Below, piece after piece: positions 54,954-63,951 of a stretch of DNA of 64,000 bases (position 1 is the stretch's first letter; each line of letters opens with the position of its first letter). Made by a program: the position numbers and the translations under genes. Below the pieces are notes generated by a model, which saw nothing but the letters and a program-made list of their open reading frames with translations, was not told the origin of the DNA and ran no database searches. This DNA is from Lachnospiraceae bacterium UBA7182 (GTDB taxonomy: Bacteria; Bacillota; Clostridia; Lachnospirales; Lachnospiraceae), in contig DKVI01000047.1 in assembly GCA_002491115.1 (NCBI GenBank), positions 1-64,000 on the forward strand, read 5' to 3'.

Positions 54954-55859
54954 ATGGAAATTCCATTTAAAAAACCGGAGCTTAAAGACCGTGAGACAAT
55001 TCTTCGGCATTTGAAACCCGGGTCCTACAGAGGCTGCGAACGGACATTTGCCAATATTTATCTGTGGGCAAGGTTCTATGACCTGGTATGGGCTCCGGTG
55101 GAAGGAACCGTCGTATTCCGCAGCACGTTTGACGGTCAGTATTCCTATACTTATCCGGCCGGCAGCGGCGATCATCGGGCGGCCATCGAAGGGATTTTAA
55201 AGGAATGTGAAGAAAAAGGACATCCGTTTGCCCTTCATGGCGTCAGCCAGAAAGAATATGACGAGCTGGAACAGTATTTCCCGGGCAGATTTAAGGTGGA
55301 ATGGCCCAGGGATGTGGAAGACTATGTCTATGAGACGGAAAAGCTGATCCAATTGTCAGGAAAAAAATACCATGGGAAAAAGAACCATATTAACCAGTTT
55401 AAGTCGGCCTGTCCGGACTGGAGTTATGAACCCATAACAGATGAAAACGTGGAAGAGTGCTTTCAGATGGCCCTTCGCTGGAGAAGATTAAACGGCTGCG
55501 AGGGAGATCCCGAGAAAAATAAAGAAATGTGTGTGGCCTTAAACTCTCTCAGGCTCTTTAAAGAACTGGAACTGAAAGGAGGGCTTCTGCGCGCAGGCGG
55601 CGAAGTAGTTGCCTTTACTTTGGGAGAGCCGGTAAGCGAAGATACATTTGTGGTGCATATAGAAAAAGCCTATGCGGATGTCCGGGGTGCGTATCCTCTG
55701 ATCAACCAGCAGTTCCTGGAACATGAAGCAGCGGATTATACTTATGTAAACAGAGAAGACGATACCGGAGACGAGGGCCTTCGCAAAGCAAAGCTGTCTT
55801 ATCACCCTGTTTTTATGGTGGAGAAAGGCGTAGTGACATTAAAAGGAGACATAAGATGA
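54954..55859 (+). CDS. DUF2156 protein (phosphatidylglycerol lysyltransferase C-terminal domain-like)
   Basis: A 301-residue protein of the GNAT-like DUF2156 family, related to the catalytic half of MprF and to FemX-type aminoacyl transferases. Visible family marks are SYRGCERTFANIYLW, GKKYHGKKNHINQFK, YPLINQQFLE and EDDTGDEGLRKAKLSYHPV. It has no membrane segments, so it lacks the flippase half of MprF. Clostridial members are frequent and mostly untested. The stop overlaps hisC by 4 nt. Confidence 0.87.
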   Translation: MEIPFKKPELKDRETILRHLKPGSYRGCERTFANIYLWARFYDLVWAPVEGTVVFRSTFDGQYSYTYPAGSGDHRAAIEGILKECEEKGHPFALHGVSQKEYDELEQYFPGRFKVEWPRDVEDYVYETEKLIQLSGKKYHGKKNHINQFKSACPDWSYEPITDENVEECFQMALRWRRLNGCEGDPEKNKEMCVALNSLRLFKELELKGGLLRAGGEVVAFTLGEPVSEDTFVVHIEKAYADVRGAYPLINQQFLEHEAADYTYVNREDDTGDEGLRKAKLSYHPVFMVEKGVVTLKGDIR

Positions 55860-56914
55860 GAACGTGGGAATCGAATGTCCGGAAAGTGACTCCCTATGTA
55901 CCCGGGGAACAGCCGAATAAACCGGATATGATCAAGTTAAATACCAATGAGAACCCATATCCGCCTGCGCCCGGCGTGCGCCGGGCCATGAAAGAGTTCG
56001 ATCCGGACTGTTTAAGGCTCTATCCGGACCCCGGCGCGTCTGCTTTGACAGAGGCGCTGGCGGAGTACTGCAAAGTAAAACCGGAGCAGGTCTTTATCGG
56101 TGTGGGGTCAGACGATGTGCTGGCCATGGCTTTTTTGACTTTTTTTAATTCGGATCGGCCGATTTTGTTTCCGGATATTACATATTCTTTTTATCCGGTG
56201 TGGGCAGAGGCCTTTCGGATTCCCTGTCGAACGCTGCCTCTGGATGAAAAATTCCGGATTGTAACGGACGATTATTTACAGGATAACGGAGGAATCATAT
56301 TCCCGAATCCCAATGCGCCCACGGGACTTGCCATGGGACTTTCAGAAGTGGAAAAGATCGTTCAAAATAACAAGGACAGCGTGGTCATTGTGGATGAGGC
56401 ATATGTGGATTTCGGCGCAGAGTCGGCGGTCAGCCTGATCGACACATATGAGAATCTTCTGGTAGTGCAGACCTTTTCCAAATCCCGTTCCATGGCAGGC
56501 ATGCGGATCGGTTTTGCCCTGGGCAGTCCGGTACTGATCAAATATCTGAATGATTTTAAACATTCCTTTAATTCTTACACCATGAACCAGACTTCCCTGA
56601 AATACGGGGTGGAAGCCGTGCGGGATCAGGCGTACTTTCAGGAAACCGTAGAGAAGATTGTGCGGACAAGAGAGCATGCAAAAGAGGTGCTTGGGGAGAT
56701 GGGATTTACTTTTCCGGATTCAAAGGCAAATTTTTTGTTTATTACACATCCTGATTATGAAGCGAAGGAATTATTTGAGGCGCTGCGGGAAAGAGAGATC
56801 TATGTGCGGTATTTTCAGTCGCCGGGGATCGACAAGTATCTGCGTGTGACCATCGGTACGGATGAACAGATGGAAGCTCTTTATACTTTCCTGCGGGAAT
56901 ATATAAAGAAATAA
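55856..56914 (+). CDS. hisC: Histidinol-phosphate aminotransferase-like enzyme
   Basis: A 352-residue PLP enzyme of fold type I. KLNTNENPYPPAPGV is the HisC start motif, FPNPNAPTG binds the cofactor, VDEAYVDF carries the PLP-ring Asp/Tyr, and the Schiff-base Lys is in TFSKSRSMAGMRIGF. It makes histidinol phosphate, and some relatives also use aromatic keto acids. No other his genes are in the window, so a different aminotransferase role cannot be excluded. ATGA overlap with the upstream gene. Confidence 0.9.
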   Translation: MRTWESNVRKVTPYVPGEQPNKPDMIKLNTNENPYPPAPGVRRAMKEFDPDCLRLYPDPGASALTEALAEYCKVKPEQVFIGVGSDDVLAMAFLTFFNSDRPILFPDITYSFYPVWAEAFRIPCRTLPLDEKFRIVTDDYLQDNGGIIFPNPNAPTGLAMGLSEVEKIVQNNKDSVVIVDEAYVDFGAESAVSLIDTYENLLVVQTFSKSRSMAGMRIGFALGSPVLIKYLNDFKHSFNSYTMNQTSLKYGVEAVRDQAYFQETVEKIVRTREHAKEVLGEMGFTFPDSKANFLFITHPDYEAKELFEALREREIYVRYFQSPGIDKYLRVTIGTDEQMEALYTFLREYIKK

Positions 56915-56933
56915 AAGAAAGGGAAAATATTTT

Positions 56934-57434
56934 ATGGACGGTCTGTTAAACTGGTTTATGGAGGCGCTGAACGGAAAAGTATCCAAAGAGGCCATCGTAT
57001 TTATTATCTCCATGATACCCATTCTGGAGCTTCGCGGCGGTCTTGTGGCGGCGTCTCTTATGAACATTGACATTGTAAGGGCCATCTGGTATTGTGTGAT
57101 TGGGAATATCATTCCGGTGCCTTTTATTCTGCTTTTGATCACGCCGATTTTCAACTGGCTGAAACAGACGGAGCTTTTCCGGCCTATGGTGGAAAAACTG
57201 GAGAAACGCGCGCTGGGAAAAAGTGATCAGATCGAGAAATATCAGTTCTGGGGGCTGGTGCTGTTCGTTGGTATTCCGCTTCCGGGTACCGGCGCATGGA
57301 CAGGATCTTTGGTGGCGTCCCTGCTGGGGATCAAATTCAAAAAGGCATTTCCTGCCGTGCTGCTGGGAATTGTTATGGCCACTGTGATCATGTCCATTGC
57401 CAGTTACGGCCTTCTGGGTGCTTTGATCCGTTAA
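56934..57434 (+). CDS. Small multi-drug export protein family (COG2426)
   Basis: A 166-residue membrane protein with about four helices. SMIPILELRGGLVAA and GIPLPGTGAWTGSLVASLLG are the two re-entrant-like repeats shared with the SNARE/DedA-related COG2426 group. The drug-export name comes from weak evidence for the family, so transport substrate is unknown. It lies between hisC and the lipid kinase, 19 nt after hisC. Confidence 0.85.
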   Translation: MDGLLNWFMEALNGKVSKEAIVFIISMIPILELRGGLVAASLMNIDIVRAIWYCVIGNIIPVPFILLLITPIFNWLKQTELFRPMVEKLEKRALGKSDQIEKYQFWGLVLFVGIPLPGTGAWTGSLVASLLGIKFKKAFPAVLLGIVMATVIMSIASYGLLGALIR

Positions 57435-57461
57435 AACGTGTTGTGTGCAGAGGTGTTTCTT

Positions 57462-58364
57462 ATGGAAGAAGCAAAGAAACTGTATTTTATTTACAACCCC
57501 CATTCCGGCAGGGGGCAGCTTCGTACGAAGCTGTTCGATGTCCTTCAGGTATTTTCCGATGCCGGTTATGAACTGAGCGTACACCCCACCCGGGAGAGAA
57601 AAGACGCGACCCGGCAGATTGCAGGTCTTCCGGACGGTTACGACCTGGTCGTATGCAGCGGCGGCGACGGAACCATGGACGAAGTGGTGGAGGGGATGAT
57701 GCGGCGGGAGAGGAAGATTCCCATCGGCTATATTCCGTCCGGCACGGTCAATGATTTTGCAAGAAGTTTAAAGATCCCAAGGAACATGGAGAACGCCGCC
57801 CGGATTGCTGTGGAGGGGGCGGATTTTCCTTTTGACATAGGTACTTTTAATGAAGAACATTTTGTCTATATTGCGGCTTTTGGTATATTTACGGACGTGG
57901 CTTACTCCACAAGGCAAGATATAAAGAATGTCCTGGGACATATGGCATATCTGCTGGAAGGCGTCAAACGGCTGACGAATATTCCGACTTACCATATAAA
58001 GCTGCACAGCCGGGAGCTGGAGGCGGAAGGGGACTTTATTTTCGGGATGGTGACGAACTCCCGCTCTGTGGGCGGTTTTAAAAGCATCATAGGAAGAAAA
58101 GTGCAGTTTGACGACGGTGTGTTTGAGGCCACTTTCATCAGGACGCCTAAAAACGCGGCGGAATTACAGGAGATTCTGGCGGCGATTGTTTTAAAGGAAA
58201 TCAACTCTCAGTATATGTGTTCTTTCCGTACTTCCGAGTTGACTGTGGAGGCAGATCAGCCGGTTCCCTGGACACTGGACGGAGAATATGGCGGAGAATG
58301 TGTGTCAGCTCTGATTTGCAATCATCAGAAAGCGCTGACGATTAAAATTCCCGGACAGGTGTAA
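57462..58364 (+). CDS. YegS/BmrU-type diacylglycerol/lipid kinase
   Basis: A 300-residue kinase that phosphorylates diacylglycerol or a related lipid at the membrane. The nucleotide motif is VCSGGDGTMDEVVEGM, preceded by FIYNPHSGRGQ and followed by GYIPSGTVNDFARSL. The C-terminal beta-sandwich ends in TVEADQPVPWTLDGEYGG. ATG 57462 follows AGAGGTG; an in-frame GTG eight codons earlier was not used. DgkB-like lipid recycling is the most likely role. Confidence 0.9.
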   Translation: MEEAKKLYFIYNPHSGRGQLRTKLFDVLQVFSDAGYELSVHPTRERKDATRQIAGLPDGYDLVVCSGGDGTMDEVVEGMMRRERKIPIGYIPSGTVNDFARSLKIPRNMENAARIAVEGADFPFDIGTFNEEHFVYIAAFGIFTDVAYSTRQDIKNVLGHMAYLLEGVKRLTNIPTYHIKLHSRELEAEGDFIFGMVTNSRSVGGFKSIIGRKVQFDDGVFEATFIRTPKNAAELQEILAAIVLKEINSQYMCSFRTSELTVEADQPVPWTLDGEYGGECVSALICNHQKALTIKIPGQV

Positions 58365-58444
58365 AACAGCCTTGAAAATGAGCTGAAGCTTTGCTATACT
58401 GGCTACAGAAGAAAAAACAGCGGAAGTATCATAGGAGAAAAAAT

Positions 58445-58897
58445 ATGAAAATAGGATTTGGCTGTGATCATACAGCGATTGATTTGAAAAAAGAAATGAT
58501 GGAGTATATGAGTGCGAAAGGATATGAGTGTGTGGATTACGGCGCATATGACGCGGCGGTGCGCATCGATTATCCGGACCAGGCACAGAAGGTGGCGGAA
58601 GCCATCAAGGCAGGAGAGGTGGAAAAAGGCGTACTGATCTGCGGCACCGGCATTGGCATGTCTCTGGCGGCCAATAAGGTTCCGGGTATCCGGGCAGCCG
58701 TATGCAGCGAGCCTTATTCGGCCATGATGACGGCAAAGCATAATGCTTCCCAGATCATCTGTATGGGAGCCCGGGTGATAGGCAACGAGATGGCGAAAAT
58801 GATTCTGGATGCTTTCTTTGACACGGAATTTGAAGGCGGAAGACACGCGGAGCGCGTGCAGAAAATCTGCGATATAGAGACCAGGTACAATAAATAA
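58445..58897 (+). CDS. rpiB: Ribose 5-phosphate isomerase B
   Basis: A 150-residue RpiB/LacA/LacB-family isomerase that interconverts ribulose and ribose 5-phosphate. The active-site segments are GCDHTAIDLKKEM near the start and GVLICGTGIGMSLAANKVPGIRAAV. ATG 58445 has AGGAG upstream; a longer reading is not family-like. LacAB-type or allose 6-phosphate isomerase activity cannot be ruled out by sequence alone. A strong terminator follows. Confidence 0.93.
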   Translation: MKIGFGCDHTAIDLKKEMMEYMSAKGYECVDYGAYDAAVRIDYPDQAQKVAEAIKAGEVEKGVLICGTGIGMSLAANKVPGIRAAVCSEPYSAMMTAKHNASQIICMGARVIGNEMAKMILDAFFDTEFEGGRHAERVQKICDIETRYNK

Positions 58898-58903
58898 AAA
58901 TCA

Positions 58904-58931
58904 GGGATGCGTGCAGACGCATCCCTTTTAT
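58904..58931 (+). terminator. Terminator after rpiB
   Basis: GGGATGCGT (58904-58912) pairs perfectly with ACGCATCCC (58917-58925) around GCAG, followed by TTTTAT. It faces the converging end of the pilus operon. Confidence 0.88.
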
Positions 58932-58935
58932 CATA

Positions 58936-60009
58936 TTACTGTATTTTCTTTTCCAGCATCCCCGGATTCGTCGCGTAGGTAAGGGCGGTTTCCCGGGTGA
59001 TTCGTCCATCTTTAAAGAGCTTCGCCAGGCTGTTGTCCATGGACATCATCTTGTCGTTGGCATATGAATAGAGGACTCCGTCGATCTGGGGTCTCGTGTT
59101 CTCATCCCGGATCATGCTGCGGATGGAGGGGCTTATGGTCATAACCTCGAAAGCCGGGATCAGTTTACCGTCCACATCCGGAACAAGCTGCTGGGAGACG
59201 ACTGCTTTTAGTACCATGGAGAGCTGTACGGCGATCTGATGCTGCTGACTGGGCGGGAACACGTCGATGATACGGTCAATGGTGTTGGCGCAGCCAAGGG
59301 TGTGCAGGGTGGAAAGAATCAGATGCCCGGTTTCGGCAGCCGTCATGGCTACCTGGATGGTTTCATAATCCCGCATCTCACCCAGCAGGATTACATCCGG
59401 ACTCTGCCTTAAAGCAGCCCGGAGGGCAGTCACATAGTTTTCCGTATCCACATTGACTTCCCTCTGGCTTACAATACTCTGATTGTGGCGGTGAAGATAC
59501 TCCAGGGGGTCCTCCAGCGTGATAATATGTTTCTTCAAATTCTGGTTAATGTGGTCAATCATGCAGGCAAGGGTCGTGGATTTTCCGCTTCCGGCAGGAC
59601 CGGTTACCAGTACCATACCGTTGGAAAAACGGTCCATGTCCATGATGTTGTCCGGGATGCCCAGGTCGGAAGGTCTGGGAAGCGAGAACGTAATGATACG
59701 TACCACTGCCGATAAAGTTCCCCTTTGCTTATAAGCGCTTACACGGAACCGGGACAGCCCGGGAATCGCGAAAGAAAAGTCATCATCTCCTGTGCTGCGG
59801 AGCTTATCCATGGAGCGGTTGCCGGCCAGCCTGTAAAATTCAGAGATGATCTCATCCGTATCCGCCGGGAGGAGCTTCTTGTCGCTGTCCTGGACCATTG
59901 TGTTATTGATACGCATGGAAGCGGGAAGTCCGACCACGATAAATACGTCTGATGCTTTCTGCTCAATGGCTCTTTGCAGAAATTCTGTTGTGTTTAAAAA
60001 TGTACTCAT
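58936..60009 (-). CDS. pilT: PilT-type pilus retraction ATPase
   Basis: A 357-residue hexameric ATPase that powers pilus disassembly. Walker A is GPAGSGKST at about 137-145; then LEDPLEYLH (Asp box), LGEMRDYETI (Walker B region) and the His box GHLILSTLHT. It lacks the N-terminal extension and tetra-Cys zinc motif of PilB/GspE assembly ATPases. ATG 60009 follows GGGAGGA. Last gene of the pilus-like operon; no assembly ATPase is in the window. Confidence 0.92.
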   Translation of the reverse strand: MSTFLNTTEFLQRAIEQKASDVFIVVGLPASMRINNTMVQDSDKKLLPADTDEIISEFYRLAGNRSMDKLRSTGDDDFSFAIPGLSRFRVSAYKQRGTLSAVVRIITFSLPRPSDLGIPDNIMDMDRFSNGMVLVTGPAGSGKSTTLACMIDHINQNLKKHIITLEDPLEYLHRHNQSIVSQREVNVDTENYVTALRAALRQSPDVILLGEMRDYETIQVAMTAAETGHLILSTLHTLGCANTIDRIIDVFPPSQQHQIAVQLSMVLKAVVSQQLVPDVDGKLIPAFEVMTISPSIRSMIRDENTRPQIDGVLYSYANDKMMSMDNSLAKLFKDGRITRETALTYATNPGMLEKKIQ

Positions 60010-60032
60010 ATGATTTAATCCTCCCATTCTGT

Positions 60033-60515
60033 TTATAAGGTTAAAAGGTTCAGGCTGTCATCCCCGTTCCATAGGGAGGACGGTACTTCCTGCCAGGTAA
60101 CAATTCTGTAAAACCCGTCGTTTAGTCCGGCGGGCTCATTTAGAGAAAGGCAGACCTGAAGGCACTGTGAACTGCCGATGGGTACTTCGTAAGAAACCGT
60201 GTGCCTGTCAGCGCCAAAATCCAGGGTAAAGGTACCCAGGCTTGTAAGCTGTTCTTCAATGACCTCATAATAGATATCCGGGGAGGAACTGTAGGCGGCA
60301 TGAAGCAGCCGGTCGATCTCCCGAAGCGTCTGGGTGGCCGTACTGGAAGCCTGATAATATTCCTGGTTGTGTTCTGCAATTTTCTGACTGTACCGGTACT
60401 CACTGATGGAACCGGATAAAGACAAAGTGGCGAATACAGCCAGACACAGTACAATAAAGGTCATTAACAGTGATACGGAGCCTATATTTGTGACTGGAGT
60501 GTATTGTTTGTTCAT
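60033..60515 (-). CDS. Pilus-operon membrane protein, unknown
   Basis: A 160-residue protein with one N-terminal membrane helix (VSLLMTFIVLCLAVFATLSLSG) and an outer domain of about 125 residues. It has a PilX-like layout (a single helix followed by a heptad-like SQKIAEHNQEYYQASS stretch) but no clear prepilin cleavage site. No firm family is recognised. Position in the operon suggests a minor pilin or assembly part. AAAGGAG precedes ATG. Confidence 0.75.
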   Translation of the reverse strand: MNKQYTPVTNIGSVSLLMTFIVLCLAVFATLSLSGSISEYRYSQKIAEHNQEYYQASSTATQTLREIDRLLHAAYSSSPDIYYEVIEEQLTSLGTFTLDFGADRHTVSYEVPIGSSQCLQVCLSLNEPAGLNDGFYRIVTWQEVPSSLWNGDDSLNLLTL

Positions 60516-60529
60516 AGGGAGGCTCCTTT

Positions 60530-60967
60530 CTATAAAGTATACTGTCTGTAGGCGGTTATTTCAAGATGATAGATTTCCGAAGTCTCGTTGTTTCCATAGA
60601 CAGCAATATAGTAATTGGTAGTCTGTTCATCAACCGGAGTGGAAGACAGGTCCAGATGGTAAAACGAAGCTTTGGAAGAGCAGGGCAAAAAGTCCTGATC
60701 AAAGTAAAAGGAGGCAAAATCCGTCGCGATTTCAGAATCCGGATATATTTTTTGCAGTGTTTCCATCGGTTCCTCGGCCTGGCATAAAATTTCCGCGATG
60801 GAACTGGAATGCCTTACGGCCATATCCAGCTCTCTTGTATCCCGAGACAGATTGTGCGCCTTTACAAACACTTCCAGGCATATGGCGCTTACGATAGAAA
60901 AGGACAGGACTGCGAAGATAATTTCGGTCAGCAGCAGTCCTGAGCGGCCAAAGAAGCTTTTTCTCAT
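60530..60967 (-). CDS. Minor pseudopilin-like protein
   Basis: A 145-residue protein whose N-terminus RSGLLLTEIIFAVLSFSIVSAICLE has a prepilin-type layout: basic leader, Gly for cleavage, and Glu at position 5 of the mature helix (G|LLLTE). The outer part is beta-rich and short. It is most like the PilV/GspI group. The start overlaps the upstream DUF4860 gene by 4 nt. A prepilin peptidase would be needed; none is in the window. Confidence 0.75.
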   Translation of the reverse strand: MRKSFFGRSGLLLTEIIFAVLSFSIVSAICLEVFVKAHNLSRDTRELDMAVRHSSSIAEILCQAEEPMETLQKIYPDSEIATDFASFYFDQDFLPCSSKASFYHLDLSSTPVDEQTTNYYIAVYGNNETSEIYHLEITAYRQYTL

Positions 60968-61449
60968 GGGCGGCTCCTTTCCGCGATAATCATGGAAGTT
61001 TCCAGTCCTTCACTGTCGACGACTGTGAAACGGTATATATTCTCGTCCAGTTCGTCCACCATGAAGGAAGATATCTCTATGATATCGTTTCCGTTTTTTA
61101 AGGGGACATCAATCCCTTCTTTTATAAACAGTTCTTTTAGCATGCCGTCGTACTCATAGATATAATTGACATAGACGGTTCCGTTATAATCTGCGGACAA
61201 AGACAGGCATTGTCTGCCGTCCAGATCGGTGACACCGAGACCGCCGCCCGTATCGTTTTGCCGTATCTTTTCTGTAAGGTAGGATAAAGCGGTCCGGCTC
61301 TCATCGTTAGAGAGAAAACGGTCGGTGGTGGAAGCGTACAGGTCCGCGGCCAGCATCAATACTATAAAAGAAGAAACGGCAAAAACAAACAGTAAAGATA
61401 TAGGAAACAGCATATGAATCACATGCCTGCTGCGCGTCTGAATGCTCAT
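60964..61449 (-). CDS. DUF4860 pilus-associated protein
   Basis: A 161-residue protein with an N-terminal membrane helix (MLFPISLLFVFAVSSFIVLMLAADLY) and an outer domain (ALSYLTEKIRQNDTGG, CLSLSADYNGTVYVNYIYEYDG). It fits DUF4860, a family found in clostridial pilus operons, likely GspJ-like. No strict cleavage Gly-Glu motif is seen. It overlaps both neighbours by 4 nt, so all three are translated together. Confidence 0.78.
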   Translation of the reverse strand: MSIQTRSRHVIHMLFPISLLFVFAVSSFIVLMLAADLYASTTDRFLSNDESRTALSYLTEKIRQNDTGGGLGVTDLDGRQCLSLSADYNGTVYVNYIYEYDGMLKELFIKEGIDVPLKNGNDIIEISSFMVDELDENIYRFTVVDSEGLETSMIIAERSRP

Positions 61450-61784
61450 GGTCTGTTCCTCCTGTCAATAATTGTGACATTCGGCAGGATGTTGCTGCCT
61501 AAGACCTGATAGTCGACAAAAAACCTGTCTTCATCGTAAGTAAGACCATAGTTATCTTTTAAATACTGAAGGTTTTCCGGGTAAGCACCCTCGATCGTAT
61601 AACAATGGACGATCCCGCGGTTGACTGCCCGCTCAAGAATCCTGACTTCTTCCTGGTCGGTTCTGTCTGTCACAAAACCGGTCGCTTCCCAGAAAATAAA
61701 CACTGCCGCCAAAAAGCCGATCATGGAAATAACGAGGCTTTTTGAAACGGAAGATTTTTCCTGTGTTCCGAAACGGTGTTTCAT
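61446..61784 (-). CDS. Small single-helix pseudopilin-like protein
   Basis: A 112-residue protein with one membrane helix (LVISMIGFLAAVFIFWEA) and a short outer part containing HCYTIEGAYPENLQYLKDNYGLTYDEDRFFVDY, which resembles the C-terminal part of GspG-like pseudopilins (the AYP..L..L segment). The usual Gly-x4-Glu cleavage motif is absent. GGAG lies 8 nt before ATG. It overlaps the DUF4860 gene by 4 nt. Confidence 0.72.
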   Translation of the reverse strand: MKHRFGTQEKSSVSKSLVISMIGFLAAVFIFWEATGFVTDRTDQEEVRILERAVNRGIVHCYTIEGAYPENLQYLKDNYGLTYDEDRFFVDYQVLGSNILPNVTIIDRRNRP

Positions 61785-61806
61785 ATACGTTATACTCCAA
61801 TCTGCT

Positions 61807-62856
61807 TTACAGACTTGCCATAATTCCCATCAGAGGAAGCATGACAGACAATAAAATCATACCTACGATCAGGGAAAGAATGATAACTAAGGCCGGTTCA
61901 AGCATGGAGATCATGCGGTTGAACTTCTGGTCGATCTCATCCTGATATTTGTTTGCGATGTCCTGCAGGATCATGTTGCGGGAACCTGTTTTGGAACCCA
62001 CAGAGGCCATGCGGGCATAGATGCCTGAAAAGATGCCTGCAGCCAACAGGGATTTAAAAAGGTCATGTCCGTTGTCCACTTCTTTTTTGCATGCGTCGAT
62101 TTTTTTTCGGAAACCGTCGTTGTCGATCAGTTTCGACGCAAGGCTGATCGCTTCTGCCGGACTTCTGCCGCTGCTTAAAGTGAGCGCCATGCCGCTGGCA
62201 AAACGGCATGCAGCGATCTGCTCCATAAAATTTCCCGGCCAGGTAAAATGTGAGAGGAATGAACGCAGGGCGGCCCGGCCGGACCGGGTCTTTCCGAAAT
62301 ACAAAGCCGCTATGGCTAACAAAAGGACAATCACGATAAATACGGCCGAATAACGGTTGATGGTAATTCCAAGATTTAAGATCACTCTTGAAAAGCCGGT
62401 CATCTCACTGCCCAGCTGTCTGAATACCTGATTAAAGACAGGCATGACTTTGGTAATCAGTACAAAGATAACCAGGACCATCATAAAGACCATAATCAAA
62501 GGATATGTAACCGCGTTTTTTATAGATTGTGCAATACCGGCTTCCCGTTCATAGTGGATGGCCAGCGCCCGCATGACTTCCTCGCGTTTGGAAGAGTCTT
62601 CTGTGATTTTGACCATCTGCAGCATATAATCAGGAAACGCCTCGGTGATTTTGAGAGCCTCATAAAAGCTCCCGGTCTTTTGGATCGTATCTTCCATGAG
62701 TGCCAGAAGTTCGGCTTCTCCGGGATCCTGTGTCTCGTCCCGCATCAGGGAAATTCCCTCCAGATCAGAGATGCCGGACCGCCGGATCATTGCAATCTGG
62801 GAGCAGAAAGCAGACAGCTCCGTATTGGATAAAGGGGGAAATTTTTTTTGCGCCAT
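61807..62856 (-). CDS. Type II secretion/type IV pilus platform protein F (PilC/GspF)
   Basis: A 349-residue inner-membrane platform protein with two repeated T2SSF domains, each a helical bundle followed by membrane helices (VTYPLIMVFMMVLVIFVLITKVMPVF and LEPALVIILSLIVGMILLSVMLPL). The conserved GSFYEAL and GHDLFKSLLAAGIF segments mark the two repeats. It would dock the motor ATPase. Slightly shorter than the 400-residue norm at its N-terminus. Confidence 0.92.
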   Translation of the reverse strand: MAQKKFPPLSNTELSAFCSQIAMIRRSGISDLEGISLMRDETQDPGEAELLALMEDTIQKTGSFYEALKITEAFPDYMLQMVKITEDSSKREEVMRALAIHYEREAGIAQSIKNAVTYPLIMVFMMVLVIFVLITKVMPVFNQVFRQLGSEMTGFSRVILNLGITINRYSAVFIVIVLLLAIAALYFGKTRSGRAALRSFLSHFTWPGNFMEQIAACRFASGMALTLSSGRSPAEAISLASKLIDNDGFRKKIDACKKEVDNGHDLFKSLLAAGIFSGIYARMASVGSKTGSRNMILQDIANKYQDEIDQKFNRMISMLEPALVIILSLIVGMILLSVMLPLMGIMASL

Positions 62857-62882
62857 ATATGCTCCTTTCTCGGATTTCCATC

Positions 62883-63875
62883 TTAATAAGAGTTTTGTAC
62901 TGTATAATTTTCTCCGTCGCCAATGAGCGCTTTCAGATCCGTTTTGTTGGCGCCGGCAGCAAAAGTAGGGTCCATAAGAGTCCAGGAAGAACCGTCAAAC
63001 TGTATGATATCGTCGATCCATCCGGCCTCTTTAATATAAGTGCTGATCCATGCATGGTAAGCCTCCCCGGCGTAGCCGATTTCGAGTTTGGTGGGGATGC
63101 GCTGAGAGCGCAGCATGGCAGCCATGGAAGCGGCATAATCAAAACAGATTCCTTTGCCGGTGCTGAGCGTTTCGTCCACATCCGGAAGATAGCCATAGAC
63201 TACGCTGGCAGCTTTTTCCGTGTCATAAGTGATGTTTTCCGTAATGAAGTGATAGATCTTTTCCACCGCTTCCAGGTCAGAATGGGCGTCCGATACAAGT
63301 TCCTGCCCTTTTTTGACAATCTGGGAATCAGGAGTAAAAGACACATACTGATTTGGGTACAGAAAAGGCAGAAATTCATCTGCGACCGTAACGTCAATAT
63401 CCTGGGAAAATGCGATGGCATACATGTCTCCGCTTACGTTTTCCAGAACAGTTATGGAATAACTGCCGCTGCCCGAAGGGAGAGGAAAAGTCTCGAATTC
63501 CTTATCCTGTGACAGAAGGTACGTATAGGTATTGCCGTCGGGAGGTTCGATCTGCATTTTGACCTTGGGATTATCTCCCAGATATTGAACCATTACATAT
63601 CCCTGGTCCGTATGAGAGGCATCCACGACGAGGGTGTCTGTGCCGTAAGAAACCGTCTGGTCCGCTGCAGGAACAAGTACGTTTGGTGTGCTGTCCCGAA
63701 GTGGAGCGTCTGACGGCTCGGCGGTGTCATTGCCGGTGTCTTTGGAGACGGACGCTTCACTGTGGACCGGTCCGTCTGAAGGCTTCGTGTCATTACTGCC
63801 GCAGCCCCAAAGAAGGCCGTAGCATAAAGCGATCCACAATATAAATACCGGACGGAATATTGCCTTTTGAACCAT
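62883..63875 (-). CDS. Transglutaminase-like lipoprotein
   Basis: A 330-residue exported protein: membrane-type signal with lipobox LLWGC (Cys25), an acidic linker to about 65, a beta-rich middle, and a transglutaminase-like cysteine peptidase domain from about 205. The triad is visible as Cys in GKGICFDYAASMA, His in AYHAWIST and Asp in LMDPTFAAG. Bacterial members are usually proteases or cross-linking enzymes. It leads the pilus-like operon, 26 nt before the PilC gene. Substrate unknown. Confidence 0.88.
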   Translation of the reverse strand: MVQKAIFRPVFILWIALCYGLLWGCGSNDTKPSDGPVHSEASVSKDTGNDTAEPSDAPLRDSTPNVLVPAADQTVSYGTDTLVVDASHTDQGYVMVQYLGDNPKVKMQIEPPDGNTYTYLLSQDKEFETFPLPSGSGSYSITVLENVSGDMYAIAFSQDIDVTVADEFLPFLYPNQYVSFTPDSQIVKKGQELVSDAHSDLEAVEKIYHFITENITYDTEKAASVVYGYLPDVDETLSTGKGICFDYAASMAAMLRSQRIPTKLEIGYAGEAYHAWISTYIKEAGWIDDIIQFDGSSWTLMDPTFAAGANKTDLKALIGDGENYTVQNSY

Positions 63876-63922
63876 GGACAGTAGCAGCCTCCTTTATAGA
63901 TTTCGGGTATTTCAATGTATCC

Positions 63923-63951
63923 AGTATACTACCAGATGCCGCAGGAATCAA
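63923..63951 (-). promoter_or_regulatory. Promoter of the pilus-like operon
   Basis: On the minus strand, TTGATT (63951-63946), 17-nt spacer, TATACT (63928-63923). It lies 47 nt before the lipoprotein ATG and is the only good promoter seen for the seven minus-strand genes. Confidence 0.6.
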
